Source: Stictocephala bisonia (taxonomy: Eukaryota > Arthropoda > Insecta > Hemiptera > Membracidae). From it: a stretch of DNA of 64,000 nt. The stretch lies in assembly GCA_035578905.1 (NCBI GenBank), contig JAQJVL010000030.1, positions 435,159 to 499,158 on the forward strand, given 5' to 3'. The notes below the pieces were generated by a model, which saw nothing but the letters and a program-made list of their open reading frames with translations, did no database searches and had not been told where the DNA came from. Made by a program: the position numbers and the translations under genes. This document shows positions 24,762 to 36,869 of this stretch, piece by piece (position 1 is the stretch's first letter; every line of letters starts with the position of its first letter).

Positions 24762-25680
24762 ATAACTATCAGTGGGCCAACAAACACCCTGGGAAGACCT
24801 CGATAATGAGATGAAAATACGTAATGACCAGTTTTTACATGACCACGACCGCGGTGCTATTGTCACTGTGGTTTAGGAATGAGATACAAGGTCGTCTGGC
24901 TTCCATCACTACGTACTACTGTACTGTATTCTAGCACTAAACTTGAGCCTCCTTCACAGTAGACCAACAAACACGCAGAGATGACCTCGATAAAGACATG
25001 GCAACACGTAATGACCAATGTTAACATGACCACGACCGCGTTGCTACCTACTGTCACTGTGGTTTTGGAATGAGGTACAAGGTCGTCTGGCTTCCATCAC
25101 TACATACTACTGTACTGTATTCTGGCAATAAACTTGAGCCTCCCTCACAGTAGACTAACAAACACGCAGAGATGACCTCGATAAAGAGATGGCAACACGT
25201 AATGACCAGTGTTAACATGACCACGACCGCGTTGCTACTGTCACTGTGGTTTTGGAATGAGGTACAAGGTCGTCTGGCTTCCATCACTACGTACTACTGT
25301 CCTGTATTCTGGCACTAAACTTGAGCCTCCCTCACAGTAGACTAACAAACACGCAGAGATGACCTCAATAAAAAGATAGAAACACGTAATGACCGGTTTT
25401 TACATGACAACGACCGCGGTACTACTGTCACTGTGGTTTAGGAATGAGGTACAAGGTCGTCTGACTTCCATCACTACGTACTACTGTACTGTATTCTGGC
25501 ACTAAACTTGAGCCTCCCTCACAGTAGACCGACAAAAACGCAGAGATTACCTCGATAAAGAGATGGCAACACGTAATGACCAGTGTTAACATGACTACGA
25601 CCGCGGTGCTACTGTCACTGTGGTTTTGGAATGAGGTACAGGTCGTCTGGCTTCCATCACTACGTACTACTGTACTGTAA
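24762..25680. repeat. ~187-191 bp satellite, about 5 copies
   Basis: The unit contains GCCTCCCTCACAGTAGAC, GCAGAGATGACCTCGATAAA, CATGACCACGACCGCG, GTCACTGTGGTTTTGGAATG, GGTACAAGGTCGTCTGGCTT and GTACTACTGTACTGTATTCT. The GCCTCC marker falls at 24947, 25138, 25325 and 25512. Copies are about 90-95 percent alike. The length is in the range of nucleosome-sized satellites. Minus-strand frames across it are read-through of the repeat. Confidence 0.94.
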
Positions 25681-25869
25681 AATTTTATGACATTATTCAA
25701 AGTTTGCCTCAAGTACTCGAGAATAGTACAAAAGTATTCCTGTTGTGTTAGTGATCGTGACATCATATGGAAAAAGACATGATGTACAGAGGAAACACTC
25801 AATGGGAACTGGCTGAATATTATCTTACTTTAACAGCAGAATTGTAGAACTGACAATCAATAATACTGT

Positions 25870-26335
25870 ACGTCTATGGGTGGGCGGGTGGGTCAATATT
25901 GCTGTACTTGTATGGGTGGGCGGGTGGGTCAATGCTACTGTACTTGTATGGGTGGGCCAAACCTCTGTACGTCTATAGGTGGACGGGTGGGTCAATACAA
26001 CTGTACGTGTACGGCTGGGCTGGTGGGTCAAACCTCTGTGTCTATGGGTGGGCGGTGGGTCAATACTACTCTATGTGTACGGCTGGGTCAAACCTCTGTG
26101 TCTATGGGTGGACGGGTGGGTTAATACTACTGTACGTGTATGGCTAGGCGGATGGGTCAATACTACAGTACGTCTATGGGTGGGCGGGTGGGTCAAACCT
26201 TTTTACGACTATGGTTGGGCGGTTGGGTCATTAAAACCGTACGTGTATGGGTGGGAGGTTGGGTCAATAATACTGTACGTGTATGGGTGGACGAGTGGGT
26301 CAAATACTACTGAACGTGTATGGGTAGGCGGGTGG
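25870..26335 (+). repeat. 36 bp G-rich minisatellite (G-quadruplex type), about 13 copies
   Basis: The unit is approximately GTACGTGTATGGGTGGGCGG followed by GTGGGTCAATACTACT. Three copies (25878-25892, 25914-25928 and 26178-26192) carry the perfect pattern GGGTGGGCGGGTGGG, four G3 tracts with one-base loops, and other copies carry it with one or two disruptions. A related array in reverse orientation lies at 32696-32975. All three plus frames and one minus frame are open over parts of it, only because of the repeat. Confidence 0.93.
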
Positions 26336-26339
26336 AGCC

Positions 26340-27250
26340 GAGAAATTCCACTTGGTTGAAAGAGAGGCTAACACAAAGGAATTGCCTGTTTTAAAGCAAT
26401 AAAATGACATAGTACAGCTTTACCATCTTCCCTGTCTTCTAATTATTACTACATATATAATCTTTAAAACAATGTTTGCTTAAAATAAACTAGATTAATG
26501 AAATCACATTCGGAATTTTCAATGTGAATATATAACTTTAACGTGAAAATTCTTGTATAATTTTTTTTCAAATGAAAAAATATGAGTACTGTATATCCTG
26601 ATAGTTACGATGCCAATGCCGTACATGTAGTTGGAGCCATACGATGGCTACAAGAATATAATGTCACATTTGATTGGGAACGCGGTGGCAAACACTGGTT
26701 TTTCAACACAAAAATAGTATGTTAGTTCTAAATGTTCTAATTATTTCAGAATATTTTTACTCTAATTATAATCTCAGTAAAAAATCCCAAGTTCTTCTTA
26801 ATTGTTTCTTATCATTTCAAGTATAATTAACGGATGACGCTAAAGCTGGTTGTTTGTTCCTTCAAAAGAGCTCAAACTTTAATCTATAAATTCATGTAAT
26901 TAATTTGACAATAGCTCCTTTTTTATACCAGAGAATATAAAATAATTTAAGATATTAGTGTATAGTAGATTAAGAATACATAAGACGACAATATAGTTAT
27001 GAGAATTCCATGAAGTGAAGAATAACACCATTTCCTCATTGCTTTATACAATTCTTTAGTTGATTATACAAATAGTTTTGCTTCTTTTTACACCAGTCAA
27101 AATGTTAAGTCGCCTGAAAAAAGAGAGAAACAACCCTCTAAGGGGATTTTCATAACACTAACGATTCAAGTGACAGCAAGACAAACATTTTATTAATTAA
27201 ATGTTCAGTTAGAAAATGTTGTAAAGTAGCATTGCTAATGAGTCTTAAGT
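26340..27250. other. AT-rich DNA, nothing recognised
   Basis: No supported features between the two arrays. Confidence 0.5.
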
Positions 27251-27255
27251 TGAAT

Positions 27256-27705
27256 GCAGAAGTACCTGAAGGACGGAAGTGCTACGCAGACCGAAACAAA
27301 ACGTCTTCTAATATATCAATGAAGACCATTTCCGGAGATTCATGAATAGCGACGATGTAGACGTTCTGTTGGATTGAACTGTAAACGTGCTTGCTAGTCA
27401 GAAGTACCTGCACTGAAGGACGGAAGTGCTACGCAGACCGAAACAAAACGTCTTCTAATATATCAATGAAGACGTGAGGTTTGATCGATATACCGTTTCA
27501 GGAGATTCGTGAATAGCAACGATGTAGACGTCCTGTTGGATTGAACTGTAAACGTGCTAGTCAGAAGTACCTTCACTGAAGGACGGTAGTCCTACGCAGA
27601 CCGAAACAAAGCGTCTTCTAATATTATATCAATGAAGACGTCAGGTTTGATCGATATACTATTTCAGGAGATTCGTGAATAGCGACGATGGTTGAACTGT
27701 AACGC
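27256..27705. repeat. ~147-163 bp tandem repeat, 3 copies
   Basis: The unit contains CAGAAGTACCTGCACTGAAG, GACGGAAGTGCTACGCAGAC, CGAAACAAAACGTCTTCTAA and GGAGATTCGTGAATAGCAAC. The marker CGGAAG falls at 27274, 27421 and (CGGTAG) 27584. Copies 2 and 3 carry a GACGTGAGGTTTGATCGATA segment that copy 1 lacks. Confidence 0.9.
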
Positions 27706-28001
27706 AAGATCTAACCTTTTCTGTAGTCTACTCTACCGAGTACCACTGTTCCAATAATTGGAACTAAACAATATAATTCCTCAACTTCCTCAATTCTAGG
27801 CCAGAGGGACCCGTTATTTTGGTTATTTTTTTTTCAAAAAGAATTTGTGTGCTTTTCAAATATTTATTCACAATAATATGCCAAATATTGTAAGATTTAC
27901 ACTTTCATATAAATTTTTAAATTTGAATTTTGTATGTATGTTCACTGTTTATTTTCACCTAAATATTTTCATCTTTACATACATTTATTTTCATGTTCTT
28001 A

Positions 28002-28262
28002 AATATCCGCTCGTCAATAATATGCTCGTCAATGCATGGGCGAATATGGATTTAGAATTAGTATGATGAGTTCAGATGAGCGAATGTAATCATCTAAGTT
28101 TCACCATTCCTTAGTCATTAATTAATAGCCCAATGACAAATGAACAGCCGGTGGTTATCAACTGATCCCTTTCAAAATTTGTTGCGACTCTGATTGGGAT
28201 CGAACTGAGAACATTTAGCATACAAAGCAGGGCTTTAACCAAGTAAGCTACCGACCAGTTTT
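28002..28262 (-). mobile_element. tRNA-derived SINE, nearly complete copy
   Basis: On the minus strand it runs from CTGGTCGGTAGCTTACTTGG (tRNA-like A-box region) through GTTCTCAGTTCGATCCCAAT (B box), CCGGCTGTTCATTTGTCATT, GGGCTATTAATTAATGAC and CATTCGCTCATCTGAACTC to CCATATTCGCCCATGC. The same order is found at 63140-63432 on the plus strand. It has no open frame. Confidence 0.82.
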
Positions 28263-28751
28263 TAAGGAATTGAATTAAAAGAGCACTTTACACAGTACAA
28301 GATCACATATTAAACTATCGGAAATATGAAATAATTAATGTTTCCTTCCCATTTTTATCCTTCGAATGTTTCTTGGTGCGATAGACTTAAATTGCATTAG
28401 TAACAAATTATACTAATCTAGTTATGTCGGCACAACATTCACCTCTAGTAGCAGTATTGTAAGTAAAGGAGCATAGAGAGGAGAGCCCAGACTTGGCCTT
28501 GATCGGGAATTGAGGAGAGTTAAATGTGCCTCCATGTCTACCAAGTCCATGATATTACTTGGGGTTTAAGATTGATAAAGCAAAAGACCATATGTATACA
28601 AAATATGATTCTCACAAGTATATTGTTGGCAATTTCCAAGCTTTAGGACCAGCTATAGATCTATATACAAAAACGCAATCAGATTTCGTCCTTTCGTCCC
28701 AAAAAGAAATGTCTATTTTCGTTAGGCTAAGAAACTGATTCATAAGTTGAG

Positions 28752-29437
<686 letters not shown>

Positions 29438-29485
29438 TTTATTTTATTATTTTTTTCTTTTTTACAATATCTATGCAATTATGTA

Positions 29486-29511
29486 TTAATAATAATAATA
29501 ATAATAATAAA
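29486..29511. repeat. (AAT)n tract, retrotransposon 3' tail
   Basis: Eight AAT units that form the TTA-type tail of the minus-strand non-LTR relic. Confidence 0.9.
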
Positions 29512-31050
29512 TCGTTTATTTCCGCAATTATGTACGATGTGAACAAAACAATATTTTCTTGGAAAAAGTAAATAACTACCAACAACCAGTAACTGGTAGT
29601 TATAATACAAATAATAGATAAAATAAAGTCACTCTTAGGTGAGTCTTCTTATAAATCCACTTCACTGAAGCGTCCACTGTGAAGCGTGTGTAAAATAATA
29701 CAAAAGTAATCTACTTAAATAAGCTATTAAAAGTATATACATACATTATGAATGTTATTGCAAAGTAAATTAACAAACTATAGATGTAAGTGTGCTGATA
29801 TCTGTAATATCAATTAACCACTTTTTTAGCATTTTTGAAAATAAATTAAACCTGTTTATTTGTTTAATTTCTTGTGGTAACAAGTTGAAACACTTTGGGC
29901 CTAAAAACAAAAATGTTTTAGAAAAAAAATACTTTATTGACCCGAGGTCTGATAAAAATGTTGTGTTCTACTTCTTGTTTCATAGAATAAATTGACTGTA
30001 CCAGTGTTACCACTCATCTTGTAAAACGTTAGAAGAACTTTTAAAATAAACAGATTTTTACTGCTAATATTTTAAGTTGATTAAATAGTTGTTCCGTGTG
30101 ATCTTTTGGTTTTCTAAATAAAATACTTTTGTGTAACAAAAATCTTATTTAATAAATAATCATAAGTTCCTCCCCAAAACTCGATTCCGTATCGCAAACG
30201 AGAATCTACAAGTTCAAAATATAACATCCCTAAAAAGGAAGCATCACATATATTTCTCAGAAAATAAAATGTTCTAATATATTTTCTTAACTCTGCATGA
30301 AGTTTACTTATATGTACTTTCCAACTCACTTTACTATCCAGCCAAATCCCCAAATATTTTACTTCGCCTACTTGCTCAATTTTTTCACAATTACAGTGGT
30401 TTACGTCTAAGCATGAAAATTATTTATAATTCAAAAGAAAAGCCAAATAAATCAAAATTAAGAATTTTGTCTTTGAAACATTAACGGTCATTGCATTACT
30501 GTTACACCATGTCCTCAACAAAAATAAATCATGTGCAATGGAGGTTTTAATTTCTTCCCAACTATCAAATGAATAAAAAAAGCTACGTCATCCGCAAAAG
30601 CTGTTATTTGTCCATAAAAAGGTTGCCCTAAAAGATCATTTATAAACAAAGAGAACAAACAGATCAGCTGATAGTACCGATCCCTGCGGAATCCCAATAC
30701 TATTGCAGCTTTAATCGCTTAAACAATTTTTTACTTTAACTTGTCTTCTACCATTTAGAAAGGACCTAAACCAGTCAGCAGCCACACCACGAATCCCAGC
30801 AGCTTCCTTCCAGCTTAGCCAACAGCAGGTCATGTCTGACCAAGTCGAAGGCTTTTTTGAAATCAATGAACAGTCCTGATAATTTTCTATTACAATTTAA
30901 ATTATTGTAAACACTAGTCATAAAATCCCTGACTGCCTCCTCAGTGCTTTTACCTTTTTTGAAATCAAATTGTCTATCAGAAAGAGATTTATTAGTTTTA
31001 AAGTAATTATTATAATTAAGAGTTGCAGGCTCAAGATTTACCTCAATACA
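29486..31050 (-). pseudogene. non-LTR retrotransposon relic, reverse transcriptase to 3' tail
   Basis: On the minus strand, in order: QFDFKKGKSTEEAVRDF (about 31000-30940), palm motif A as LFIDFKKAFDLVRHDLL (30876-30830), GIPQGSVLS (about 30695-30670), the catalytic motif FADDVAFF (30600-30576), the thumb region with WLDSKVSWKVHISKL (30353-30280), and the C-terminal GPKCFNLLPQEIKQI (near 29905-29860). The 3' end is a (TTA)n tail at 29511-29486. This is the CR1/Jockey-type reverse transcriptase order. The copy is dead. The 5' end, with endonuclease and ORF1, is missing beyond about 31050. In-frame stops and frameshifts separate motif A, the GIPQGS motif and FADD. Confidence 0.85.
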
Positions 31051-31059
31051 CAGTTTATT

Positions 31060-32400
31060 ATTGCTTTATTAGTAGTGGAAATCTCGTATAAAATTAATAG
31101 TCACAATTAAATAATCAACTCGTAAGAATACTTAGAAGTTCCAAATCAAAACGGAGAAATTTAAGTTGGCACATTAACCTAAATGAAGGTAGCAATGACT
31201 TAATATAGCTTATTAGTCACTATGCCAATAACTGGATTAACTTGATATTGTTTCAATTCTATTAAAGAATTAACGAAGAAAATATTTGCAAATGTGTTAT
31301 GGCCAGGTGGGGTTTAAACGTTTACCGTTTATAATAAGACAACACTCCTACGTGTGTGAGAAAGGGTAGGTAGATGTGACTAACGGCATCAACACGGGAG
31401 TAATCGATGGGTGTTTACCGGCAGGCTGAAGATTTGTGACGAGTTTATTTGACTACCAGTAAAATGTAGTTCTCTCCGTCATTCTCTGGCTAACTGCAGA
31501 CCTAAATCACTGCTGACTGTAAGATCACGGGATAGCTGTTAATCATACGAGAGAAGAGTTATCACTCTAACTTAGTAATTAGAAAAGAAACTTTAATAAC
31601 TCATTCTTTACTGTCTATTTACTTGTGTTATGCTACGGGATCAAGATATACTTTGTATTATGATATCAAAAAACAAAACTGTGCCCATAACTTGGTAAGT
31701 GTTCAACCGTAGGGCAGAAGTCCAAAAGTTAACTCCGGATGTTAAAATAGCACTCAAACTTTTTCACACATGCACAGAACGAGGAAACAGAGTTTAATTG
31801 AAAACTACACTCACTGCTCCGTGAAACAAGACCATGAGTGTTACCTAGATACAGTTATTAAGGCAAGCATCACGTCTGCGCATTTGAAACACAATTACTC
31901 ACTTTTCAGCAATATTTTAAACATACTCGTGTATTTACAAATCACATATTATAAACAAGCCGTGGAAATGAAACATATTTTTTAATTAAATAATACTCAT
32001 TGTCACTTTTAATACAGTAGACCCTACTACCATCCTATTGTCTGGTACGTTATTAAATACGTTATATACTCTTTCAACGATGAAATCCTCGAGACACTTT
32101 TTATTCAACCCAATGTTCTTCTGTATTTTACAATACATAAACCAACGGTTCAATTTCAAAAAACAAATATGTATACACAAAAGATTGTTAAAAACTTGAT
32201 ATGAAAGCCCCCAGTTTCTTATTAAATGACAACGTTGGATAGCGAACTGTGGTCAGTTATTAGACCATTATCTGGCTACAGTCACTATAAATACTGGCTG
32301 AACGGCAATTTAATACACCTACCTACTAACCACTACAATGACCTTTCTTCACACTTCTTCAATAATGTATAGGTGCATGTTTAGATCAAAATTAATGTGC
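31060..32400. other. AT-rich DNA, nothing recognised
   Basis: No arrays or coding motifs. The frames at 31770-31985 and 31986-32180 lack domains. Confidence 0.5.
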
Positions 32401-32484
32401 TAAGCGATTAACGAATTGCACCGGCAGGACCCTACAAGACCTCCCCGCATGGACACCAGAAAGCTGCCTGCCACACCGTCAGCC

Positions 32485-32640
32485 GTACAAACAAGCAGAA
32501 GCAGAACTCTTGAAACCCTGTCACCATCAAACGTACAAACAAGCAGAAGCAGAACTCTTGAAACCCTGTCACCATCAAACGTACAAACAAGCAGAAGCAG
32601 AACTCTTGAAACCCTGTCACCATCAAACGTACAAACACAA
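32485..32640. repeat. 48 bp tandem repeat, 3 copies plus partial
   Basis: The unit GTACAAACAAGCAGAAGCAG, AACTCTTGAAACCCTGTCAC, CATCAAAC starts at 32485, 32533 and 32581, with a partial start at 32629. Copies are virtually identical. A further diverged unit starts near 32977, on the far side of the next minisatellite. The length is a multiple of three, so both strands stay open and give a 16-residue peptide repeat with no known match. Confidence 0.93.
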
Positions 32641-32695
32641 AGTGCTAGAAAAGCAAATCAAATACTCTAATCAGTTTTCATAGCTCTAACCACCG

Positions 32696-32975
32696 CCCCA
32701 TACACGTACAGTGGTATTGTCCTACCGCCGCCACTACACGTACAGTGGTATTGACCTTCCCGCCCGCCCATACACATACAGTGGTATTGACCCACCCGCC
32801 CGCCCATACACGTACAGTGGTATTGACCTACCGCCCGCCACTACACGTACAGTGGTATTGACCCGCCCACCATCACGTACAGTGGTATTGTCCTACTCGC
32901 CCGCCACTACACGTACAGTGGTATGACCTTCCTGCCCGCCCATACACGTACAGTGTATTGACCTACCCACCGCCA
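32696..32975 (-). repeat. 34-37 bp minisatellite, inverted relative of the 25.9 kb array
   Basis: On the minus strand the unit reads ATGGGCGGGCGGGTAGGTCA then ATACCACTGTACGTGT, clearly the same family as at 25870-26335 but in the opposite orientation. One copy (32791-32805) has a perfect four-tract G3 pattern with one-base loops on the minus strand. About 8 copies. Confidence 0.9.
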
Positions 32976-32999
32976 TACAAACAAGCAGAAGCAGAACTC

Positions 33000-33860
33000 T
33001 TTAAAGACTGCCACCGTTAACCACACAACAAACAAGACTCTTCAACTGTACATATCTAAACGTCCTGCTCCTATGGTAAAAAAGAAAAATATTTATAAAT
33101 ACCTACATTAAATAAAATTGCGACCAACTGGACTGATTCTTTGAATTAATACTTAGCTAGGTAATGACTTCATACAAAACGTGTTTCAAAAACTATAAAG
33201 GCAACAAGACAGGAAAATATATGATACTAAATTACTACTTCATGTCCTGTGATATTTTATAATCCATACTCGACTAAGAAATAGGTGTTGTGCTCGCCCA
33301 TCGGACTGCACTCCGGACATGCCTCCTGAGTCCCACACAACACCTCGACATGGTATCGGCCACAAAAACCTGCTCCACACGGTCTATTATATAAAACACC
33401 AGCCTGTATGGGTCCATTTGGCGGTAACCCAAACCCGTGTGTTACTCCAGCAAAATAAAGAATATTTATTTCAGTTCATTTTCGTCCCAACAGGATGGCA
33501 CATGATAGGTGTTACTGACGGCTAAACCAAGTACAACACTAAGGTGCGCATCTCAATATGACTGGTCCGACACATGGTCCATGCGCAGTCTGAAAATATT
33601 ACACCGGACTTAGTAAAACAGTCGAGTCCATTTGGCGAGAATCCAAACACATTTCCGTTCGCCGTCCAGTCGTCTTGCGGACTATCCCACAAACAACTCC
33701 TCGCATGGAAATTGACACAACTATTTCGTACTCGAATGCGGAGTAATTTGTTTACTCTGTGTCATGCAATTTACTATTTAATCAAATTTCAAAAACAGTA
33801 GTAGTATGTTTTGCGATTAGAGTCAAATGAACATTTAAAGAGATAGGTCGGTTGTTTTGA
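33000..33860. other. no recognisable feature
   Basis: Two short plus frames (33319-33525 and 33574-33801) each contain a similar GTCCATTTGGCG followed by an ATCCAAAC- or ACCCAAAC-like stretch, hinting at an old duplication. Nothing else can be supported. Confidence 0.35.
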
Positions 33861-33869
33861 TTCGGTACT

Positions 33870-34800
33870 TTGGAATGCTTGCTCATTGGAAGTTGTTTGA
33901 TCTACTTTTGTTTCCATTGATTGAGTGTTGAATAGTGTTGTTACTGTAGAGTTAGTTCCTTAGGTCGTATTTACAGTTGGACCCTTCAAATGTTTCTGTA
34001 TACCTGCAAGAGTTGTTGCTGTGTATTGAGTGTTTGCAGGTTCAGCAAACATTTCATAAATTTTTTTCACTGTGTGTTGGTGATATTTTGTCATATTTTG
34101 ATATTTGCATTCCTGCCATATTTTGTACTTGACTCATGTTAATGCTTAAAGAATTAAATGTAGATTGTGTTGATGCGTTTTCTAATTCTGATGCCAAATC
34201 ATTATGTTGTCTTTGACTTAATGGATCAACTGTTGGCACTTGCATTTTCATAGGAATGTTTGGTACATTATTGTTTGCATCTGTATGAAAATGTTTGTCT
34301 GGAGTACTGAGTTCAAAATTGAATGCTTGAGCTAGTTCATTTAATTGCGTAGTACAAGTTGATCGATATACTTTTGTCTCTGTTTATTGTGTGTTCAACA
34401 GTGTTGTTCCTCTTGAATTAGTTCGTGGGGTCGTTTTTAAAATTGGATCCTTTAAATGTTCCTGTATACCTGAAAGAGTCGTTGCTGGGTATGGAGTGTT
34501 TTCAAGTTTAGCAAACATTTCATAAATGTTGTCCCCATGTGTTGGTGGTCTTTCGTCAACTTTTTGAGGTTTAATTTTCAATACTCCTACCTTTATTTGT
34601 GCTTGAATCAACTAAATTCTTACAGAATTTACTGTAGATTGTATTAATATGTTTTTTATTTTTCATGCCAAATCATTATGTTGTTCCTGACTTAATGGGA
34701 TAGGCGATTGAGCTTGCATTATCATATGACTGTTTGCTACATTATGTTCTGCTTCTTTATAAAAATGTTTGTCTTTAATGTTGAATGTTTTGTTTTGTTT
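33870..34800 (-). repeat. ~470 bp imperfect tandem duplication
   Basis: Markers pair at constant spacing. GCAAACATTTCATAAAT is at 34044 and 34511, the CCTGTATACCTG block is about 467 bp apart, and TGCCAAATCATTATGTTGT is at 34192 and 34666. The copies differ by many substitutions, so the duplication is old. Both copies keep minus-strand open stretches (34054-34251 and 34384-34611) with Ser/Thr/Asn/Gln-rich, coding-like peptides such as DPLSQRQHNDLASELENAST. This suggests a degraded protein-coding sequence. A gag-like or low-complexity ORF is possible, but I cannot name it. A third partial copy may begin near 34770. Confidence 0.7.
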
Positions 34801-34959
34801 TAAGATTAGTTCGTGTGGTTTTAGATTTTTTTGTTTTTAAGAGGTTTTTTTATGAAATTGCCTACTTGTTTCACGATACCTGGGATTACCATGTTGACCA
34901 TGAAAGAAGCTTTAAGGCTTTTAACCATAGATACGTATTAAAAAGCTGGGCGCCTGATT

Positions 34960-35828
34960 TATACTTTTGAACATGGATTTATTATGGAGTCTAAAAATGA
35001 GGAAAGACATAAAGAAGATAAACTATTCATTAGCTAAGAGTTAAGTAGACTGTTATGTGAAGAAGAGACTAGAGTCAGTAGAGAGACGGACCGACGTGAG
35101 CATTCCAAAGAAGGTATGGAACTAGAGACCAATAAGAAATAGGAAAATGGGAAGAATGAGATGTAAGCAGAAAGAATGTGTAGGCACAGTTAAGCAGAAA
35201 GAAAAAGGCATGGCAAGACAAGAATCACTCACGTTTTGACTTCGACAAACGGGCAGAATATTCGTAACTTCGTCGCTGTTTAACTATTTATTGTATATTT
35301 AGGTGCAAAAAGTCTACCTTGAACCACTAATTAAGAGTTACTAATGTAATAACTATAATCAAAATCCCCTCGTAATAGAAATATATTTTATGATAATAAT
35401 AATAATAATAATATTCAATCGTAAACTTTATTCCCGAACTTTCAGTTGGTAAATTTAAAACGTATGTAATTAATCGGCAATTTATATTGTTTCCTTTTTC
35501 ATTTTAAAATTATAGTACAATATTTAATTTAAACATAGTTCTTTGTTATGATTACATGCCGGTAATTTCAAGTTTACTTATCGGTAAATATTACTATTAT
35601 CGTCAAGCTAAGCGATATAGGCTTGTTCTTACGAATCTGTCACAGTAAAGTAAACCTGTGGAGCCATCAGAAAATGAATATTAAAACTAAGCTAAAAATT
35701 ACAATTTTATTTCTACTGGAATGTAATTTATCAAATTTAACCGTCATTCCTGATTATTTGCGTCCCGATGACTTGCCACTGTAACACTTAAACGTAAATA
35801 CGAGTATGGTAGTCAGCTACAATAGTTT
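34960..35828. other. AT-rich DNA with a purine-rich stretch
   Basis: 35030-35220 is strongly purine-rich on the plus strand. A short (AAT)n lies at 35394-35413. No gene is recognised. Confidence 0.45.
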
Positions 35829-35897
35829 TCCTCAAAATTTGAGCCAAGATAAAACAGCTTGCTCCTCAAAATTTGAGTCAAGATAAAACAGCTTGCT
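35829..35897. repeat. 34 bp direct duplication
   Basis: TCCTCAAAATTTGAGCCAAG plus ATAAAACAGCTTGC is repeated once in tandem with a single base change. Confidence 0.9.
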
Positions 35898-36114
35898 AAG
35901 TCATACAAATATTATATTATAAGCAAATTTACAGCACTCCTCTCTTTTCAGTAGCTACATTGTTTCACTAAGAAACATATCAACATTCACAAATCTATAT
36001 TCACTCTTATCTGTCCCCAATTGAATTACTCATTTAACTGTTTAGTAAACGTGTATACAGTCATTATACATGAAAATAAAGAAAATTTACCAAAAACAAC
36101 AAAAGTTTGATCAA

Positions 36115-36520
36115 CACCGGATCTCGTGGTGTAGTATTGTAATCCAACTGCGTAGTTGTAGACGAGGTGTTTGAATGATATATCACGTTGAATGTGCATC
36201 AGTTGAATGATCCTTGCCATTAGAGGATAGGTCTATAGTGCGAGTTGCATGGTGGCCACTTGTGTTGTGCCCCGTCAAAACTATAAATGCACTACGTGGT
36301 TCGCATTCTACCTTAGGGCCTTCCATTGTCCTGCTAGCTGGGCCCTCAGTAAATAGTATCACGGTAAATATAACATGTACGGTAGGTATCACGACGAGGC
36401 TGCGCAGTAGACTGGTGGCGCAGTGCTGTAACCCAGCTACATGGGGACAAAGTGTTTGGGAGATTGTAGGCGATAGGTTGGATGCTCGGTTCTCTTAATA
36501 CCGACATGGCGTCCGCTCAA
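36115..36520 (+). mobile_element. SINE-like pieces with tRNA-type A box and shared central module
   Basis: CTGGTGGCGCAGTGCTGTAA near 36410 resembles a tRNA-type A box (TGGCGCAGTG). A diverged relative lies near 36130 (GTGGTGTAGTATTGTAATCC). CACTACGTGGTTCGCATTCT at 36288-36310 is a version of the central module seen in the SINE at 15914. The arrangement suggests nested or tandem SINE fragments. Boundaries are uncertain. Confidence 0.4.
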
Positions 36521-36649
36521 TGGTTGCTATCGGCGTGGACACTACTAGAGAAGTCTGGGGTGTCCATGTTGGGTGGTAATCATTTTGCGGATTTTGTGTG
36601 GGGGAGATAACTGAGTATCAGGCTTGTCAATTAGCTGAAAATCAGACCA

Positions 36650-36862
36650 GCACTACGTGGTTCGGATTCCACGTAAAGATGTAGGTCCCTTAGTTGCCCT
36701 GACTGTTGGGCTATTAATAAATTGCCCTTTCTGAGGAACAGTTGAACTCAGTCAGTAACCAGACTACACTCATCCTACACTCATATAACCATTCATATTC
36801 GCCTTAAAATACCAACAACGTTGTGTCGGCGTCTCATATGTAAGAGTAAGAATAAGTAAGAC
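36650..36862 (+). mobile_element. composite SINE fragment
   Basis: It starts with the central module, CACTACGTGGTTCGGATTCC then ACGTAAAGATGTAGGTCCCT. It continues into TTGGGCTATTAATAAATTGC, CAGTAACCAGACTACACTCA and CATTCATATTCGCC, which is the 3' module of the SINEs at 28002-28262 and 63140-63432. The two parts otherwise occur in different SINE families in this window. Confidence 0.6.
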
Positions 36863-36869
36863 TGAGATG

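Noticed and set aside
25876..26359. Gly/Trp-rich 82-126 codon frames
   Set aside because: Overlapping open frames on both strands follow from the 36 bp minisatellite. No known domain and no start context.
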